From Cephalotrichum gorgonifer (taxonomy: Eukaryota; Ascomycota; Sordariomycetes; Microascales; Microascaceae): 64,000 bases of DNA. Of this stretch, positions 24,271 to 37,200 are shown one piece after another. Under the pieces are notes generated by a model that was given only the letters and a program-made list of their open reading frames with translations, was not told the DNA's origin and ran no database searches. Positions within the stretch are counted from its first letter, which is position 1. Each line of letters starts with the position of its first letter. Position numbers and translations under genes: made by a program. The stretch spans positions 1,580,693-1,644,692 of the forward strand of contig ONZQ02000004.1 in assembly GCA_900312665.1 (NCBI GenBank). Reading direction: 5' to 3'.

Positions 24271-24284
24271 TACTTGTACAAGTA
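24271..24284. repeat. Perfect 14-bp palindrome TACTTGTACAAGTA
   Basis: A perfect inverted repeat about 1 kb upstream of the giant gene. It is the most complete copy of a word family (TACTTGTAC, TACTCGTAC) scattered through the non-coding parts of the window, for example at 565, 1411, 1907, 2512, 2884, 8735, 23631 and 24889. It may be a regulator site, but the wide scatter argues for a generic intergenic word. Confidence 0.75.
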
Positions 24285-25285
24285 CATCTAGTGCAGGACA
24301 GGAAGATTGGCGATGTGAGAGGGCACAAGTTGCTTCACGACACGATAATTTGTGTTGTACTTGTACTGTACTCGTACATCCACTTTGATGCGCACATTCA
24401 TCATGAGTGGATATATTGGGCAACTACATTCTGTAAATGTGGGATGTGCTGTACGACATAACATAATGCTACATGTAGTGTGCGCAAGCTCACGGGCAGC
24501 GAGAGACCATCAAAATGGGATTGGATTAATACAGTACATAATATCGATGACTGCTGTTCAGCAGCTGGGCTCCACGCTGATGTATCAACGAATCATTACA
24601 TGTACCCAGCGCCTGAAGTAATACAGCTTTCTCCGCCTTCACCGCCCACCCCGTAGGTATGTATAACAAGAAGTCCTCTCAGTACAGTTGCGCGAGTAAT
24701 AGTGTTTCGATAGTACTCCATAAAGATCGGATAATAATCCACTCTCCCCACCCCTGCTACTGCCTGGGCAAACACGCCCACGATCCTGGCCCCCGCCCCA
24801 CCCACCGCCCCTCGGTCCGAGTCTTGGCACAGTGAAACTCGTCTTTCCCAAATCAAAACAACATCTCAGCCCAACGAGCTTGCTTACTGGTACTTGTACC
24901 TTAGCCTTTCCTGTCAGCCAATCTCAGCCAACCACCACCCTGGGCACATCCTCCTCGACACCCTTCCGACGAAAAGCCTCGCGGGCACCCTCGCGACATC
25001 TATCCCCAAGCAAAGGGCCCTTAACAATATCCCGTAGCCCACGAAGTCACGACACACGGATACCTCCACCATCTACCGAAAGCTTGACCCTTTGCCACGC
25101 GACAACCCAAATAATACAGCCGAGCCTGTACGCACATCGACACTCGCATCCGTCGCGCTCACTCCCTCCCCCCAACTGCCAACCACCAACCGCCAACCCG
25201 CCACCCCACCAACCCCGACGCTCGAATAACTTTCAATGGGATGAGAGCATCATAATCAAACGAACCAACCCGACAATCGCCCTTC

Positions 25286-28200
25286 ATGACGCGAGAAGAG
25301 CACCGTCGCCGACGCAGTCGCGACAGTTCTGGCCGACGAGCCCGACGCCGTTCGCGAGAGTTCTACTACACCAACCCAGCCGCCGCCTCCACATTTTCTC
25401 GTGCTCCTGAATCCGCCCAAGGGGGTAACCAGTACTTCGGTCGTAGGGGCTCGAGAAGCTCTCTGTCTTCGTCGTCTTCCTCGTCGTACCTGGATATCTC
25501 GAGGCACTCACCCCCCTCTCGTTCTGGTAACATCTTCAGCACCTTCTTCACAGCCCCTTCCCAACGCCGCCGCCGTAGCACGAGGAGAAGAACTGCCAGG
25601 GCGAGGATATTGCCCTTTGGGAACGGCTCTAGCTCGTCCGTCGATTCAGATCTTGCGTATGGGACAGGGTTTGTCAGGAGGTCGCGAAGGCGTGACCGGA
25701 ACCAGAATGCTCCCCAAGCCCAACCTCAGCAGCTCTACCGCGACGATCACCGACAGACCGGTTTCCAGTATCAACGGAACGATGCTCAGCAGGACCAGTA
25801 TGACCCTCGATACGCGCCAAATGCTGCCCCGCAAGGATATCCGCCTCCCCAGCACCATGGCCAACAACCTTTCGATCCGCGGTACCCACTTGGTCAGGGC
25901 CAAACTTCTTCGCAGTACTATGGTCAGCCGCCGGTTGATCCTCGAACCCGCGCCGACTCGACCACCGTGACGCCCACAGCCTTCGCCGGCGCAGCGATTG
26001 GCGCGGGTCTTGGGGTTGTTGCCATGGCTTCCTCTAACTCTACCCCCAACGAGCCCCAAAACCGTGACGGCCCGGTTGTCCGCGACCATGAACCGCGTGA
26101 TAGCCGTGATCGTCCTCTCCCGCGCGATGACCGCGATGACCGACACACATCATCAGCGGCTGATAGCAGCGCCACTGCCCGCCCTTCTCGGAAGCAACGT
26201 CGCGGACCGGATGAAGAGATCATGGAGATTGGTCGCCGCCTGACAAGGCTGCATAGTGATATTGAGAGCCGTCCTACTGGTCTTATGGCCGGCGGCTCAA
26301 GGAACCGAGACTCGAGGAGAAACCCTCGAGACCGAGGTATTGGATCTTCCAGGCCGTATCAAGGGCCTTACTCTAGCGACGATGATGGCGGTGACTGGGA
26401 GTCCGCATCCTCTGACTCCGACAAGGAGGATCTCTTGGCTTACGGCTCTACTATCTCTCTACCGAAACCGCCTCCCGTTCCTGCGCAGTCTCACTTCCCG
26501 GCCGAGGCCCCCCCAGCACCGGTGAGAAGGTCGAACCTCGTCGATCCAAGGAATTTCGGACCTCAGAACTCGCTAAATGGCTTCGTGTCGCCGCTGCCTC
26601 CTGCCGCCGCGGCCTCATCGGCCCCCATGAAGCACGTCCAACCCGCACCAATTGATAACGAGCTGGACTCTTCCCTTCCCTCAACTCAGACATACCCCAG
26701 GCGGTCCAATCCCACAGACGTGCGGCTTGAGCAACCAAGACCTGTTAACCCCGTAAGTCCGGAACGGCTTGAGCGGTCTTCGTACTCCGAGCAGTATGAT
26801 CGAAAGGCTTCCTCGAGTGGAAGAGACCGCAACACTTCCTCAGGTGACAATATCCTTACCGGCGCAGCTCTCGCCACTGCAGCTGGCGTTATCGGTCACA
26901 CAATTCTTTCGGACAAGAAGGATAAGGAGGCTAGGCATGTTCGTGCCGAGGAGAAGTCGAGGCGTGATGACCGCGAGCGCAAGCTTGCCGAGCAGGAACG
27001 GCTTGAAGCTGAGGAGAGATCGAGGCGTGATGACCGCCAGCGCGATCTTGCCGAGCAGGCACGACGTGACGCCGAGAAGCGTGATCGGGAAGCGCGGGAA
27101 GAAGAGGAGCGGAAGAAGAAGATCATAGACGACGAGTATGAGCAGTACCTCCAGAGTATGAAGCGCCGGACAACTAGAGACCGGAGCGATCGGACGAAGC
27201 ATGACGACCCTGCCCATCCCCGGGAGAGCCGAAGAGAGGATACCAAGGAGCCCAGGGACCAACGCAGAGTATCATCGAGACAACCAAAGCAAACGGACGA
27301 GTATCCTGATTACCGGGGTGTAAGTGGCGACGTACAACCCGGCTCCAAGGCGCCTATTGATCCGTTCCAGTTCCAGGTGCCGGATGACGCCTTCCAGACC
27401 CCAACCTACAGCCGGCATACCACCCCAAAACTTGAACAGACAGATGTATATGATGGACCGGAAATCATTACTGTCGATCGCGAGCCTTCGTTCACTCCTC
27501 CTCCCCGACTGAGCAGGAAAGATTCCTTCGAGATGGAAAATATGGCCGAGGAAGTCCGTAAATCTTCGTACCAACGCTTCGAAGAGGAGGAAGCTGCGAT
27601 AAAGAGGGCCTATGAGGAGGCGAAGAGGTCGACGGCTTCCGAGAGGCCTAGCGACATTATAGCTGCTAGCTATGTCGAAGATGACGACGCGCCCCGCCAC
27701 GGCCACCCCGCGAAGGATCCCATATTAGAGCAGGCGGATGAGTTCTACCGCAAGTCCGAAGCAGCTCGCCGAGGGTCGCGAAGCAACTCTCCTGCTCGCT
27801 CCGTTGTTGAGAAGTGGGAGAAACATCCCGAAGACGAGCCGAAGGAAATACTCGTCGTTACTCCCCCGCCCGAGCCCGTCGAGGAGACCAACCCTTACGA
27901 CAAGCCCAATGCCGACGTGCGCATTGACTCTATCTTTGACCATCCTCAGGACCTCTCGCGCTTCCTGGAACAACGTTCTCATTCTGGCTCACTGGGCATG
28001 CTTGTCCGAGATCCTGAAGCGCTGCAGGAGAGGCCAGTTCTGAATGTTGTTCGGCCTACTCCTATCCCGTCGCCTTCCGCGGAGAAACGCCGGGAGAAGG
28101 AAGAGGAGCAGGCGGCTAAGTCTGAGTATCGATCTCGATCTCGATCTCGGTCGCGGTCTCGGTCTCGGTCTCAATCACCAGGGAAAGCGGAGGACGATGT

Positions 28201-31200
28201 AGCCCCACAGGACACGTCCGCCGCCGACCAAGTCTGGGATCCAGATGTTCGCTTTGGGCCTCGCGGCGAGGTCATTGAGCTAACCGAGGATCTGCCAGAG
28301 AAGCAGAGAGAAGCGGACGTTCCCTCTCCTGTCGTCGATCGCTCCCTGGAGAACTTTGAAAAGCCAGACAAGAAGGCGCGGTCGATGTGGGGCATTGTCA
28401 ATACCGCACTCACAAGCAAGTTCGGCCTCCCCGCGTCCGGTGAGGAGTCTACCAAATCAGCAAAGGTCGTGGAAGAAGCGTCCCAAGACGCCGATGTGTC
28501 AGAGGCTCGTGCCTTCGACGAGGAGTCTATGACTGGGACCAAAAGCCGCGATGACGCGCCCCTAGGTAAGCCGACCATTGAAGTCGAAGAAAAAAGGAAT
28601 AACTTGTTGACCTTGATCTAGCAAAATTGACAGAAGGACCAGTTGAGTCCGAGCCAACGGCAGCAACCAAGCGGAGAAGGTCACGGCGGAGATCTCGAGA
28701 TTCCAAGGCCGACTGGGATGATGATCTCCCGCCTCTACCCGATTCCCTCCCTGAGTCTACTCAGCGCTCCCCCAACCTTGAGGGCCTCCCCGGGTCGTTT
28801 GGGGACGATCTTGAGTTCGCCGCAACAGTGGGTGCCGGCCTGAAGGCCACTGGCTTCGACGACAGCATCGCGACCAACGACCCACGGTACCGACAGCGCG
28901 ACTCTCCTCCCGGGTCTAACGATGAATTCGGGCCCACTTCAAGGGAAATGCCTAAGCCCGTCGTCGAGACTGGAGCTGCCGACGACGAGTGGGGTAGTGC
29001 GCCCAAGGGAAAGAAGAAGAAGAAGAAGAAGGGAGGGAAGCAGAAGGAGGAGATTGGTCCCGCCGGGTCCGAGCACGAGCCGGCGTCGGGGTCCCAGCGA
29101 GAGATGCCCCGCGAGCCGACCTGGGAGGACGAGGAGCCCTCTCGACGCTCCGATTCACTTGAGCGTTCTAAACACGCTGAAACCGAACCGCCGCCGCCCA
29201 AGGACGACTTCGTCAAACCCGCCGAGATGGTCGAGGACGATTCCTGGGGTAGTCCCGCGAAGAAGTTGACTAAGAAGGAGCAACGAAAACTTGAAAAGCA
29301 GAGGGCCGCCGAGGAGCAACTTCGGGAAGAAGAACCTGCCCCGCTTTCCTCAAGGGGCGAGGTCGCCGACGAAGACTACTTCCAGCAGTCCGCTCCTTAT
29401 GAGGGGAACTTCCGACAGCCATCCCCCAGCTTCCGAGAGCCATCTCCTAGGCCTCGCGAGCTGGCTGATAGAGAGCTCGAGCTCGTTGAACCAGCCGAAC
29501 CTATTGGTGACGACCTCTCGGCACTCCCTAAGAAGCTGACCAAGAAGGAGAAGCGGAAGCTGGAAAAGCAGCAGGCGGCTGAGGCCCAGCTTAAAGAGGA
29601 GGAGGAACTATCCCAGTCGGTTCGGAGGGATGAATTTGCTGCCAAGGAGGAAGTCGAGAGGTTCTCGACTCCTGTAGAGGAGGAATTGGAGCGATCTGCC
29701 GGGCAGCCTGAGATAGTTGAGCCTGCCGACGATGATTCCTGGGTTCCGCCTAAGAAGCTGACCAAGAAGGAGCAGCGGAAGCTGGAAAAACAAAAGCAGC
29801 CGAAGCCCAGCTTCAAGAGGAGGAGCTTGGCCCCCGTCCGAGTGATGAAGCTGCCGCCGAGGAGGGCCTCGAACGATCTTCGGCTCCTCTAGATGAGGAC
29901 TCTGGGGAGCGATCTGCCGGGCAGCCTGAGATAGTTGAGCCTGCCGAAGATGATTCCTCGGCTCCGCCTAAGAAGCTGACCAAGAAGGAGCAGCGGAAAC
30001 TGGAAAAACAGGCTGCCGAAGCAAAGCTTCAAGAGGAGGAAACCCTCGCTTCAGCCGCTCCAAGGGATGAAGTTGCTGTTGTGGAGGGCCTAGAGAGGGT
30101 TCCCTCCCCCATCCCCATAGACGCTGACTTTGGGGAGCGATCTGGTGGGCAGCCTGAGCTAGTCGAACCTGCTGACGATGACTCCTCGGCTCCACCTAAG
30201 AAGCTTACCAAGAAGGAGAAGCGAAGGCTAGAAAAGGAGGCTGCTGAGGCAAAACTTCGAGACGAGGAAACACTCGCGATCGTAACTCCGGAAGCTGAAG
30301 TTATCGATGAGTGGGACTCCCGTGAGCCCTCCGCTGGGCCACTTGAGCTAGTTGAACCAGTTGAAGACGACTCCCGGGCTCCGCCCAAGAAGCTCACTAA
30401 GAAGGAGCAGCGAAAGCTAGAAAAACAAGCTGCTGAGGCAAAGCTTCAAGAGGAGGAAAAACTCGCGGCAGCAGCTCTAAGGGACGAAGTCATCGATGAG
30501 TGGGACTCCCGAGAGCTACCCTCTGCGTCTGCTGAGTCGGGTACAGCATCTGATGGAGCGGCCCCGCTACCCGAGGAAGAGATCCCCCCGCCTAAGAAGT
30601 TAAGCAAGAAGGAGCAACGGAAACTCGAAAAGCAGGCTGCTGAGGCGAAGCTTCGAGAGGAGGAAGAACTTGCATCGGCGGCTCCAAGGGATGTCATGGT
30701 CGATGAGTTGGATTCTCAAAAGCTACCTTCCGAGCCGATTGAGACCGTTGGGCCCGCCGATAATGACTCCTGGGGTCCCCCGAAGAAATTGTCCAAGAAG
30801 GAGCAGCAGAAACTCGAGAAGCAGAAGGCAGCCGAGGCGCAACTTCAGGAGGAGGATCCTGTCGGTGAGCCGACTACGGTGTCTGGAGAACCCGTCGAAC
30901 CCGTCGAACCCGTCGAAACCGCCGAACCCGTCGAACCTGCCGAGGGTGATCTCCAGGCCACTCCCCCAAAGAAGCTGACAAAGAAGGAGAAACGGCAACT
31001 GGCTAAGAAGAAAAATGCTCCTTCTCAGCCTGAGGAAGGCACCACTCCGGAAACCGCCGAGGATAGTGGTGAAGCGCCTCCGGTGGAAGGGGTGACGGAG
31101 CCGACGGTGCTTGATGATGATGACATCTGGCACGAGGCTGCCGAGGAGGTTACTCCGGATGAAACGCCCGCCACGCCGGAAGAAGACCCTTGGGCGCTGC

Positions 31201-34200
31201 CTTCCAAGAAAAAGAAAAAGAAGAAGGGTAGTCGGGCGTTGGACGTCGAAGCGGACAAGCCCGAGGAAGACCAACCGAAGGAGCCCGAGCCTGCGCCCCC
31301 AGCACAAGAGGAGGATACCTGGGCTACGCTAGAGAAGAAAAGTGGCAAAAAGGGGAAGAAGAACCGTCGCAAGCTCGATGACTGGGCAGACCCAGAACCT
31401 CCAGATAAGGGGCCTGGTGAGCATACAAATGGCCATCACTCAAACGGCAATTCCGAAGTGAAGTCCGACAACGTCGGCCAGGATTCTTTTTTAGGTAATG
31501 CCGGCACCAGTGGCACAGGTGTCGGCTTACCGGTCGCAGCTGCTGCTGCGGTTGTGGCCTCGGTTGCTCTCGCCGGGTCATTAGCCACCGAATCTCCATC
31601 GGATCAAACGGAGAAGTCCGAAACCCAGCGTGACCCCGCCGTCGATCCCGACTCCGGGGCAGCACAGAGCCATCTTGAAGATGCCGACGCCGTGGACCCG
31701 AACATCGTACCGCCACGGCAGGTCAAATACGTCATTGACCCTCAGCATGGCGATCTTCTTTCGCTTCCCCCAAGCGCACCTGCCTCTCCAGGCAGTCCCG
31801 TAGATGAGGATCTGCCTGGACTGCCCGACAGCCGCCCTGATACCCCACCTCAGGAAGTTTACAAGCGTGAACTACTGAAGAGTAGACGAAGGAAGAGCAC
31901 GCAAGATTTGTCACATGCGAGGTCGACGAGCGATACTTCCATCCCTTTGCCGCTTCTTTTGGGCCAGAGATCTAACCCGTCGTCCCCTCGTTTCGCCAGG
32001 GCGTCTCCCACGGGCTCTCCTGTGTCTACTGCAGCCGACTCCAGGAAGTCCCCTCGCCCTATTTCCTGGGATACCAGTAGCAAGAAGGATATCCGTCCCC
32101 TCATACTCACGACGCGCCAGGGTAACGAATCACCCAGCCGATCTATTTCTCCCTTGAAGGATCTGCGACTGCATGATCTCGCCCATTCTCCTACCAGCAG
32201 CAGTGAAATGCTTGAGTCTAAGTCGCGTGTCGACCCCGAGTCTAGTATCGCTTTAATTGAGGAGAGTGTCGCTTTTACTGGAGGTGCAGGGGATTCTGCC
32301 CCGGCGTCGGGCCGGGACGAAGTTGCCGACCCCCTTACACCTACCAAGAAGAAGAAGAAGGGTGGGAAGAAGGGCAAGGGCAAGGCTGCTACCGGCGAAC
32401 TTGAAGAATCCCCCATCGCCGCTACTCCTAGCCCCGAAGAATCTGCCTCTGCACTTGATGAGAGCCTGAAGCGTGACCTTGGTCTCTCTTGGGAGGATGC
32501 CTTCGAAGCACCCGATGTATCCAAGGGTGAATATGGAGATGATGCCGCCAAATCTTCTCCTGAATCTGCAGCCAATATCACAAAAAAGGACAAGCGGAAG
32601 AAGAAGAAGGCCCTGGGCACCTCCCTCGCGGACCTGGAAGAACCCGCCGCGACACTACCGGAAGAATTGTCGGCTCCTACTGAGCGCGAGCTGCCCGTCG
32701 AGGATGTGCCAGCCCCAGAGGCCGTGGCGACTGAGTCACAACCCGCAGATGTTGCTGAATTCGACAGATCCCTCGAGTCCGAGGTCCCAGCCATGCTAGA
32801 TGAGGCTGCCGCGTCGAAGGCAGACAGGAAGAAGAGCAAGAAGAATAAGAAGTCGGCACTAGCATCTTGGGACGAGCCTCAATCACCTGCGGACCCGGAA
32901 CAGTCTACTGAGCCCATCACCGAGCCGCCCATGTCGGTGCCCGAAGGGGTGGAGGGACAGGAAGCCCTCGCCCGTGAAGCTCCGTCCCAAGAGGTGCCCT
33001 TCTCGGCCAAAGGAAAGAAAAGCAAGAAGAAGAAGAAGGCCTCGCAATCTGCTTGGGATGATGCTGCTGTCGAACCTGAGCAGCCTTTAGACGATAAGCC
33101 TAGCGAGGAACAGCCGATAGCGACACCTGCCGACCCTCGGACCGAGTCTTCCCTTGATATTCCTGTCCTTGAGGAGCCTGAGCGTTCCATCACAGAGGCC
33201 ACTCAGGATGAGCCCGCATCCACCACCAAGGGCAAGAAGAGCAAGAAGAAGAAAAAGGCGTCGCAATCTTCTTGGGATGATGTTGCCGTTACTGAACCTG
33301 AGCGGGCTCTAGACGAGAAGTCCGGTGAGGAACAGCTGCTTGTGACTCCCACCGACCCCTGGGATAAGCCTGTCCCTGATGTCCCTGTCTTTGAGGAGCC
33401 TCAGCGTTCCATATCGGAGGCCGTAGAGGATGAGTCCCTGACTACCGCCAAGAGCAAGAAGGATAAGAAGAACAAGGCATCACAATTCTCTCCGGATGAC
33501 ACCTCCGCTGCCGATCCGGAACAACGCGCAGATGAGAAGTCCGGCGAGGAACCGCCGATCGACGCGCCGGCCGACCCTTGGGCCGAGGCTACCGTCGATG
33601 CGCCTGTCTATGGTGGGCCTGTGCGGTCGGTAGAGGAGACCCCTAATGATCAACCCACTCCGATAACCAAGGGCAAAAAGGGCAAAAAGAAGAAGGCGTC
33701 CCAATCCCTCTTGACCGAGCTACCTGCTGTCCCGGCCGTCGAGCCCGTGCCGTCAAGTGAAGAGGAGAAGACCGAGGCACCTGTCGAATCTGCTGCCATT
33801 GTTCCGGAGGAGCTGGCTGCGGAGCCACCACTAGAGGATGCAGCATTCAATTTGAAGCCGAAGGGGAAGAAAGGCAAGAAAAAGAAGGGTACCGATTCCA
33901 GGGACGAGCCCGAGGCTACTGAGCCTGTTTTACCCATTGGTGGGCAACCTGCCGAGACGTTTGTCGAGACTGTCGAGGTCTCGGAGGCTTTGAGGGACCC
34001 CGTACTGGAAGGCAAGGGCAAGAAGGAGGACAAGTTCGAGGGGGCCCTCGAGGGTAAGTTTGACCTTTTCCTGTCTTGATGGTTCTGATACTAATCAAGT
34101 CTTTCAAAGGTACTCCGACAACTGAGAAAGCCGCCCTCGAAGAGCCGCTCTCTGCCTGGGATGGTGAGGAACCCCAGGAGAAATGGTCCGATGCTGTTGA

Positions 34201-37200
34201 AGGGCTCGATGTGAAGGGGCCCGAGGTGTCTCTTTCCCCCGCCCCCGCAGACCCGCTCTCTGATCCTTCTCCCACTCCCACACCCGCCGAAGATGACTGG
34301 GCTCCGCAATCTGGGAAGAAGAAGAAGAAGAAAGGCAAGAAGGGAAGCATATCTACGGCCGAACAGGTTCCAGAGCCTAGCAAACCACTCCCTCTAGCAG
34401 AGGATGGCGCTCTTTTGGGGACACCCTTGCGCGACGACCCTGCCGTGGCGGAAGATAGCCAATCTGAAACTCCGCAAGACGATTTCTGGGATGCCCCAAC
34501 CACAAAGAAGGACAAAAAGAACAAAAAGAAACGTGCCAGTATCGAGGAGTCTGCTGCTCCTGACGCACTATCTACTGTCGACAAGTATCTTGACCCCATA
34601 TCTGGCGAAGCGCCTTCGACAGAGCAAGCGGCACAGCCTGTTCCCGAGGTCCCCGAACAACCTGCTGATCCCTCGCTAACAACGTCTGACACGACTGACA
34701 CGACTATTCTCGACTCCACAAAGGAGAGCCAGGATGCCACAGTGAACGAGTGGGATGTCATGCCAAAATCCAAAAAGTCCAAGAAGAAAGGCAAAGCGGC
34801 GTCTCATGCTGTCCTTGATGACACCCTACCCCCTGCCGAAGCATCTCCCCAGGAACTCCTTGAGCAAGATGCTCCCGATACGACCACCACCGCTGAAGAG
34901 AGCTCGTCAACTGTTCTCGAGTCCGCCCTGAGTCGGAAGAAGGGCAAGGGCAAGAAGAAGTCGGTCTCCTTTGCCGACCCGCCCAGTGATCTGGCTGTGG
35001 ACTCGACGGTGTCACCAATGCCTGAGAATGAGGATGACTTTTCCGATATTCCCAGCGAGTCTCAGATGGAAACAGATCGGGACATGGGTCGTTCGCTAGC
35101 TGCCACCTGGGACGATTCATGGGATTCTACCGCGCCGGAGCCGTCAGAATCACCATCTGAAATCACGTCAGTTCTGGATTCACCTGTTGTAGCGGATAAG
35201 TTGTCTTCTTCGCCCAAGTCCAAGAAAAAGAAGAAGAAGAAGGGCAAGACACTCGACGAGTTCGGTTTCTCCTCCGAGGCGGATGTTTCCGTATCATCTA
35301 TGCCCCTCGACGAGACTCGGGGATTCTCTGTCGCTGAGGATGCCCCTGAGATCGACACTGCATCTGTCGCCGCCGAATGGGGAGATGATGATACCTCCTT
35401 TACCCCAACCCGAGGCAAGAAGGGCAAGACTAGGAAAGAGCCTTCGCTTGACGCCGAGCCTGAAACTTCTGACAACGTTGATCTAGTGGAGGAACCTAGC
35501 TCGTTGAGTGTACCTGATGGCCGCGCTGATCAAGGCGACGCCTCAATTACGGCTGAGTGGGGCGACGAACCTACTACCACACCAACAACTACGACCGGCC
35601 TTGACATGGATACCGCGTCTATTGCTGCCGAGTGGGGAGAGGAGCCCGTATTTGAAGCAACGCGAGGGAGGAAGGGGAAGAAGAAGGCAAAGGATTCCGG
35701 TGCTCTGCAGGAGTCGCTCAGGGAAGGTCCGGGCGAGGCTACTCTCCTCGAATCTTCGGACACGGCTCCTGTGTCTGGGGAGTTCGAACCCGAACCAGCC
35801 GATGTTCCTGACCCTATAGAAGCGGTGGCTGCCGATGCTTTGTCTTTTACGCCCTCAATAAAGAAGGGTAAGAAAAAGAAGAAGAAGGGCGTGGCTACCC
35901 CCGATCCGGAACCGGAGCCTGTGCTGGAGTCTGCGGAAGTGGTAGAAACGGTGGAAGTGGAACCATCAGTCTCAACTCCGACGGAGTCGGCACCAACGGA
36001 GTCTTCACATTCTCTCGGGCCTGAGGCGGTGGACGCGGAGGCTGCGCATCCAAAGGTGGAATCTATCGATGAGTGGTCATCTATGCCAGCTTCTAAGAAG
36101 GACAAGAAGAAGAAGAAGAAGAAGGACATCTCCACTCCCGAGCCCGAGCCCGAGCCTGAAGCACTCCTCGCCGATGAGATCCAACAGTCAGCTGTACCCG
36201 ATGCTGAAGCCGAGGTAACCCTCGCCGATGAGACCACCCAGCAGTCAGCTGCAGCAGCAGCGGAGTCTTCACCTTCTGTTGGACTAGAGGCAGCAGATGT
36301 GGACGCTGTAGATGCAGAGGCTGCGCACCCAGAGGTGGAGTCTATCGATGAGCGGGCATCTATGCCAGTTTCTAAGAAGGATAAGAAAAAGAAGAAGAAG
36401 AAGGACATAGCCACTCCCGAGCCTGAGCCTGAAGCAATCGCCGCCAATGAGACCCAGCAGTCAGCCGTACCCGGTCCTGAACCAGAAACAATCCTCGCCC
36501 ATGAGACCACCCAGCAGCCAGCCGTACCCGAGCCTATCCAATCTGAAGAGGCGGAACAGCTCCCCCAGCCAGAGGCCGTGGACGAGTGGCTTTCTCCCAC
36601 CACCACCAAAAAGGGAAAGAAGAAGAAGGGAAAGGGCCTTAGCGAACCCGAATCGGCTTCCGGCAGTACACCTGCCCAGCCCGAGCCCGAGTCAATCCCT
36701 ACTGGGGCCGATGACTTCCCTGCTCCTCCCGCCGAGCCTGAAGTCGCTGCGGATTCTGAGCCTCTCACCCTCGAGTCTACCGAGAGCACAGAGCCCGTCC
36801 TGGAAGTGAAACCGGAGGCAAGCCCCTCAGATGAGGGGATCTTTACTCCTGCTACCAAAAAGGAAAAGAAGAAGAAGGGCAAGGCTGTTCCTGGGCCTGA
36901 GCGTGCGGCCGAGATCGAGACCGTTCTCGAAGAGACACCTGATATACCCGCCCCAGAAGAGGATGGTGTCACTCCCAACACTGATCCCGAGCGCCCCCTC
37001 AAATCCGAAATTCATCCTGTGGAAACCGACGAGCCGTCGCTGTCCATCGCCGAAGGTCAATCTGAAGCCGATCCTGCAGATGAATGGTCAAGTACGCCGA
37101 CAAGCAAGAAGAGCAAGAAGAAGAAGAAGAAGGGCAAGACTGCTTCTGAGCCTCAGCTTGAGTCTGATCTGGCTCTCGAAGAGGCACCAGATGTACACAT

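Larger units (their letters stand above)
22971..25285. other. Intergenic region upstream of the giant gene
   Basis: No supported gene. It contains a 27-bp direct repeat spaced 60 bp apart (23221 and 23281) and a dense set of TACTTGTAC/TACTCGTAC words, including a perfect palindrome at 24271-24284 and clustered copies at about 24357-24377 and 24889-24900. About 400 bp before 25286 is C/A-rich with little G, as in many fungal promoters and leaders. This is the likely promoter and 5' leader of the giant gene. An open frame starting at 24832 overlaps the true start out of frame and is not coding-like. Confidence 0.65.

Noticed and set aside
29785..29797. Programmed -1 ribosomal frameshift at GGAAAAAC
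   Set aside because: The direction fits, but the site is not a canonical two-tRNA slippery heptamer and the same bases occur in sister repeats without a switch. Kept only as a minor option.
29750..29990. An intron as the explanation of the frame switch in the giant gene
   Set aside because: The repeat sequence continues without a gap across the switch in the -1 frame, so nothing needs removing. A single missing base explains it.
35530..37002. 490-codon open frame on the strand opposite the giant gene (and others like it at 31859-32839 and 39631-40233)
   Set aside because: The Ser/Phe-rich translations are mirror images of the Lys/Glu/Pro repeats. The frame stays open because the plus strand avoids certain codons, not because it codes.
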